This document shows, one piece after another, positions 62,452-64,000 of a stretch of DNA of 64,000 bases (its first letter is position 1; every line of letters begins with the position of its first letter). Below the pieces are notes generated by a model. That model was not told where the DNA came from and searched no databases. It saw nothing but the letters and a program-made list of their open reading frames with translations. Position numbers and translations under genes: made by a program. The stretch is taken from assembly GCA_019359325.1 (NCBI GenBank), contig JAHHHN010000001.1:1-64000 (forward strand), given 5' to 3'. The stretch is from Mojavia pulchra JT2-VF2. GTDB taxonomy: Bacteria; Cyanobacteriota; Cyanobacteriia; Cyanobacteriales; Nostocaceae.

Positions 62452-63690
62452 TCACAAATGATTTTGGAGCCTGTGGATACGCTGCCAGAGGAGATTGGCA
62501 CCAGCTACATCTCCCTGATGTTCTTTCAGTAATGCTAAATGGGTAAGCGCTTCTTCTTGGGTAGGTTGCAAATAGATTGCTTTTTGGAAAGATTCTGCGG
62601 CTTGTTGATTCTGACCGATCGCTTGTTGTGCTTGACCAAGCAGGACATAGGCCTCAACACTAATTCGATTTTGGCTGAGATAGTCGTTGCACAGTTGAAT
62701 CGCTTCATTTAAGCAGCCTTGATTAGCTAGCGCTTTGGCTTGTTCTAACAAGTCTGGTGTGGAATCTGGAAGGATCTGATTTGTATTAGTTTTGGCAACT
62801 GGCTGTTGTGTTTGGGATTTGGACAGTTGAGGAGGTCTTTTATCTGCGATTGCTTGTTTTCGGGGATCTGGATGCTTTTTGGCTGAATGACGAGAAATAC
62901 TTACCTTTCTATAAGCAAATGCTAACGAGTGTGGAACTGCCACAAACTGCGAGTTGAATAGTACACCGGCTTCTGCATGTCCGACAAACAACAAACCAGT
63001 TTGGCTTAATAATTTTTCTATAACGCTAATGGTGCGTTCTTTGGTATCGCGGTCAAAGTAGATTAACAGGTTACGGCAGAAGATAACATCGTAAGGCGCT
63101 GTTCCAGCCAGAAAATCTGGATTGACTAAGTTTCCTTGGCTAAAATTCACCATATGTCTTACTTGTTCACTCAATTGATATCCGGCTGGAGTTGCCTGGA
63201 AATAGCGAGCTTGAAAGGAGGGTGAACAACCACGAAACGAGTATTGGTCATAAATTGCTCGTTGGGCAGTTGCAAGACACTTGTTGCTAATATCAACTGC
63301 ATCAATGTGGATGTTTGCTACATTCAATCCTGACTCTAAGGCGGCGATCGCAATCGAATATGGTTCTTCACCGGTTGAACAAGGCACACTCAAAACCCGC
63401 AATACGCGCTGCGATTGATTTGGCAACCACTCAGAGATGGCATATTGCTGCAAAAATTTAAATGACTCTGGTTCTCGCAAGAACCAAGTTTCAGGAACAA
63501 TCACACTGTCAATTAGTGCTTGCCATTCTTGACTAGATTCTTCTAAGTGCCTTAAGTAGCTTGCTATATCTGTTATTCCACAATCTGCCATCCGCCGATC
63601 AATAGCTCTAGCGATCGCACCAGAGCCAATTGAAGAGGCATCTAAACCAATCTTCCGTCTTAATAAAGCTTCGCCCTCAGAATATGTCAT
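62452..63690 (-). CDS. cheR: CheR methyltransferase with C-terminal TPR (WspC-like)
   Basis: A 412-residue protein. A CheR helical N-domain is followed by a SAM-binding domain: VPETWFLREPESF, SVPCSTGEEPYSIAIA and DVIFCRNLLIYFD. A Pro/Gln/Lys-rich linker follows, and then tetratricopeptide repeats at about 309-412 (CNDYLSQNRISVEAYVLLGQ and related repeats). CheR methylates MCP glutamates; the TPR form is typical of Wsp-type and related alternative systems. It lies 55 bp after the cheW at the window edge. Confidence 0.93.
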   Translation of the reverse strand: MTYSEGEALLRRKIGLDASSIGSGAIARAIDRRMADCGITDIASYLRHLEESSQEWQALIDSVIVPETWFLREPESFKFLQQYAISEWLPNQSQRVLRVLSVPCSTGEEPYSIAIAALESGLNVANIHIDAVDISNKCLATAQRAIYDQYSFRGCSPSFQARYFQATPAGYQLSEQVRHMVNFSQGNLVNPDFLAGTAPYDVIFCRNLLIYFDRDTKERTISVIEKLLSQTGLLFVGHAEAGVLFNSQFVAVPHSLAFAYRKVSISRHSAKKHPDPRKQAIADKRPPQLSKSQTQQPVAKTNTNQILPDSTPDLLEQAKALANQGCLNEAIQLCNDYLSQNRISVEAYVLLGQAQQAIGQNQQAAESFQKAIYLQPTQEEALTHLALLKEHQGDVAGANLLWQRIHRLQNHL

Positions 63691-63745
63691 TTGTTCAGCG
63701 ATGCTTGATTGCTTATGGTAAAGGCTGTAGCAGGAGTAAACAATG

Positions 63746-64000
63746 TCAAGAAATTGAGTTTCCCTGACTTTCGGGCAAGAAATAAACTTGCTCAGACTCT
63801 GATAACAAATACTCAGTGCGAAGGCACTGAATCATACCTTGGTTATCTACGATCATCTTACCCAAGTAGGGCACTGCACTCATCTGGACATTGACATCCA
63901 CTAAATCAACATCAGCTTTATGTAAAGTTTCTACAACTCGTTCTGCCATCAATCCCAAAATATAAGAAGCTTGCTGTTCTGAGGCGGTATCGCGCTTATT
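63746..64000 (-). CDS. cheW: CheW-domain protein, partial (runs off the window)
   Basis: Only the last 84 residues are present: ASYILGLMAERVVETLHKAD then VDVNVQMSAVPYLGKMIVDN, the second half of a CheW fold. The frame stays open to the window edge; a TTG at 63956-63958 is internal, not the start. It is the first known gene of the chemosensory operon here and corresponds to WspB by order. Confidence 0.8.
   Translation of the reverse strand, partial: NKRDTASEQQASYILGLMAERVVETLHKADVDLVDVNVQMSAVPYLGKMIVDNQGMIQCLRTEYLLSESEQVYFLPESQGNSIS

Overview
The window looks like a chromosomal segment of a filamentous, Nostocales-type cyanobacterium (Nostoc/Anabaena/Calothrix relatives). The octamer GCGATCGC and its near-variants (HIP1) recur throughout. 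Many gaps carry degenerate short tandem repeats of the kind common in these genomes. Several gene families are typical of the group: Mo-nitro_C, a caspase-like protein with a Tyr/Asn dyad, GxxExxY and Rpn proteins, and clusters of orphan antitoxin-like genes. All identifications come from reading translated sequence by eye; no database search was run.

Layout. Positions 1-4200 hold the end of an rRNA operon (5S), a membrane protein, a GIY-YIG protein, nadA, a metallophosphatase and tRNA-Ser(UGA). Positions 4196-9921 hold a compact minus-strand cassette abutting the tRNA. In transcription order it is a DUF6884/YaaA-like protein, a NurA-like nuclease, an HNH protein carrying an effector-associated-like domain and a HerA-type HAS barrel, a HerA-type ATPase lacking that barrel, and a TGT/DpdA-like transglycosylase with its zinc site. 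This is the best candidate for an undescribed defence or DNA-modification system. Its HerA looks split by a roughly 99-bp element with terminal inverted repeats. Positions 10090-13220 form an accessory patch: an orphan antitoxin, an XRE regulator with operator-like repeats, and a three-gene pentapeptide/nucleotidyltransferase cassette.

Positions 13250-26313 are housekeeping: ribosomal S1, two hydrolases, a GntR regulator, tig-clpP-clpX, asd-dapA and RNase J. Positions 26600-36223 carry a transporter, a PEP-CTERM remnant, Mo-nitro_C, a pseudo-caspase, rpmF, a sulfite-oxidase-like protein, an aldehyde dehydrogenase and a sensor kinase. Positions 36600-44650 are accessory-rich: an ISKra4-like fragment, antitoxins, an Rpn nuclease, and the urease genes ureD-A-B / ureC, separated by an insertion carrying GxxExxY. 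Positions 44795-47917 hold a second candidate conflict cassette, a ParA-like plus second P-loop protein with a HEPN-like partner. Then come groES-groEL with a CIRCE operator, a 2Fe-2S protein and a response regulator.

Positions 52612-64000 carry a chemosensory operon with Wsp-like architecture: CheW, CheR-TPR, two MCPs, a Cys-rich CheW, a CheA-REC hybrid and CheB, followed downstream by a REC-histidine kinase. The first CheW runs off the window edge.
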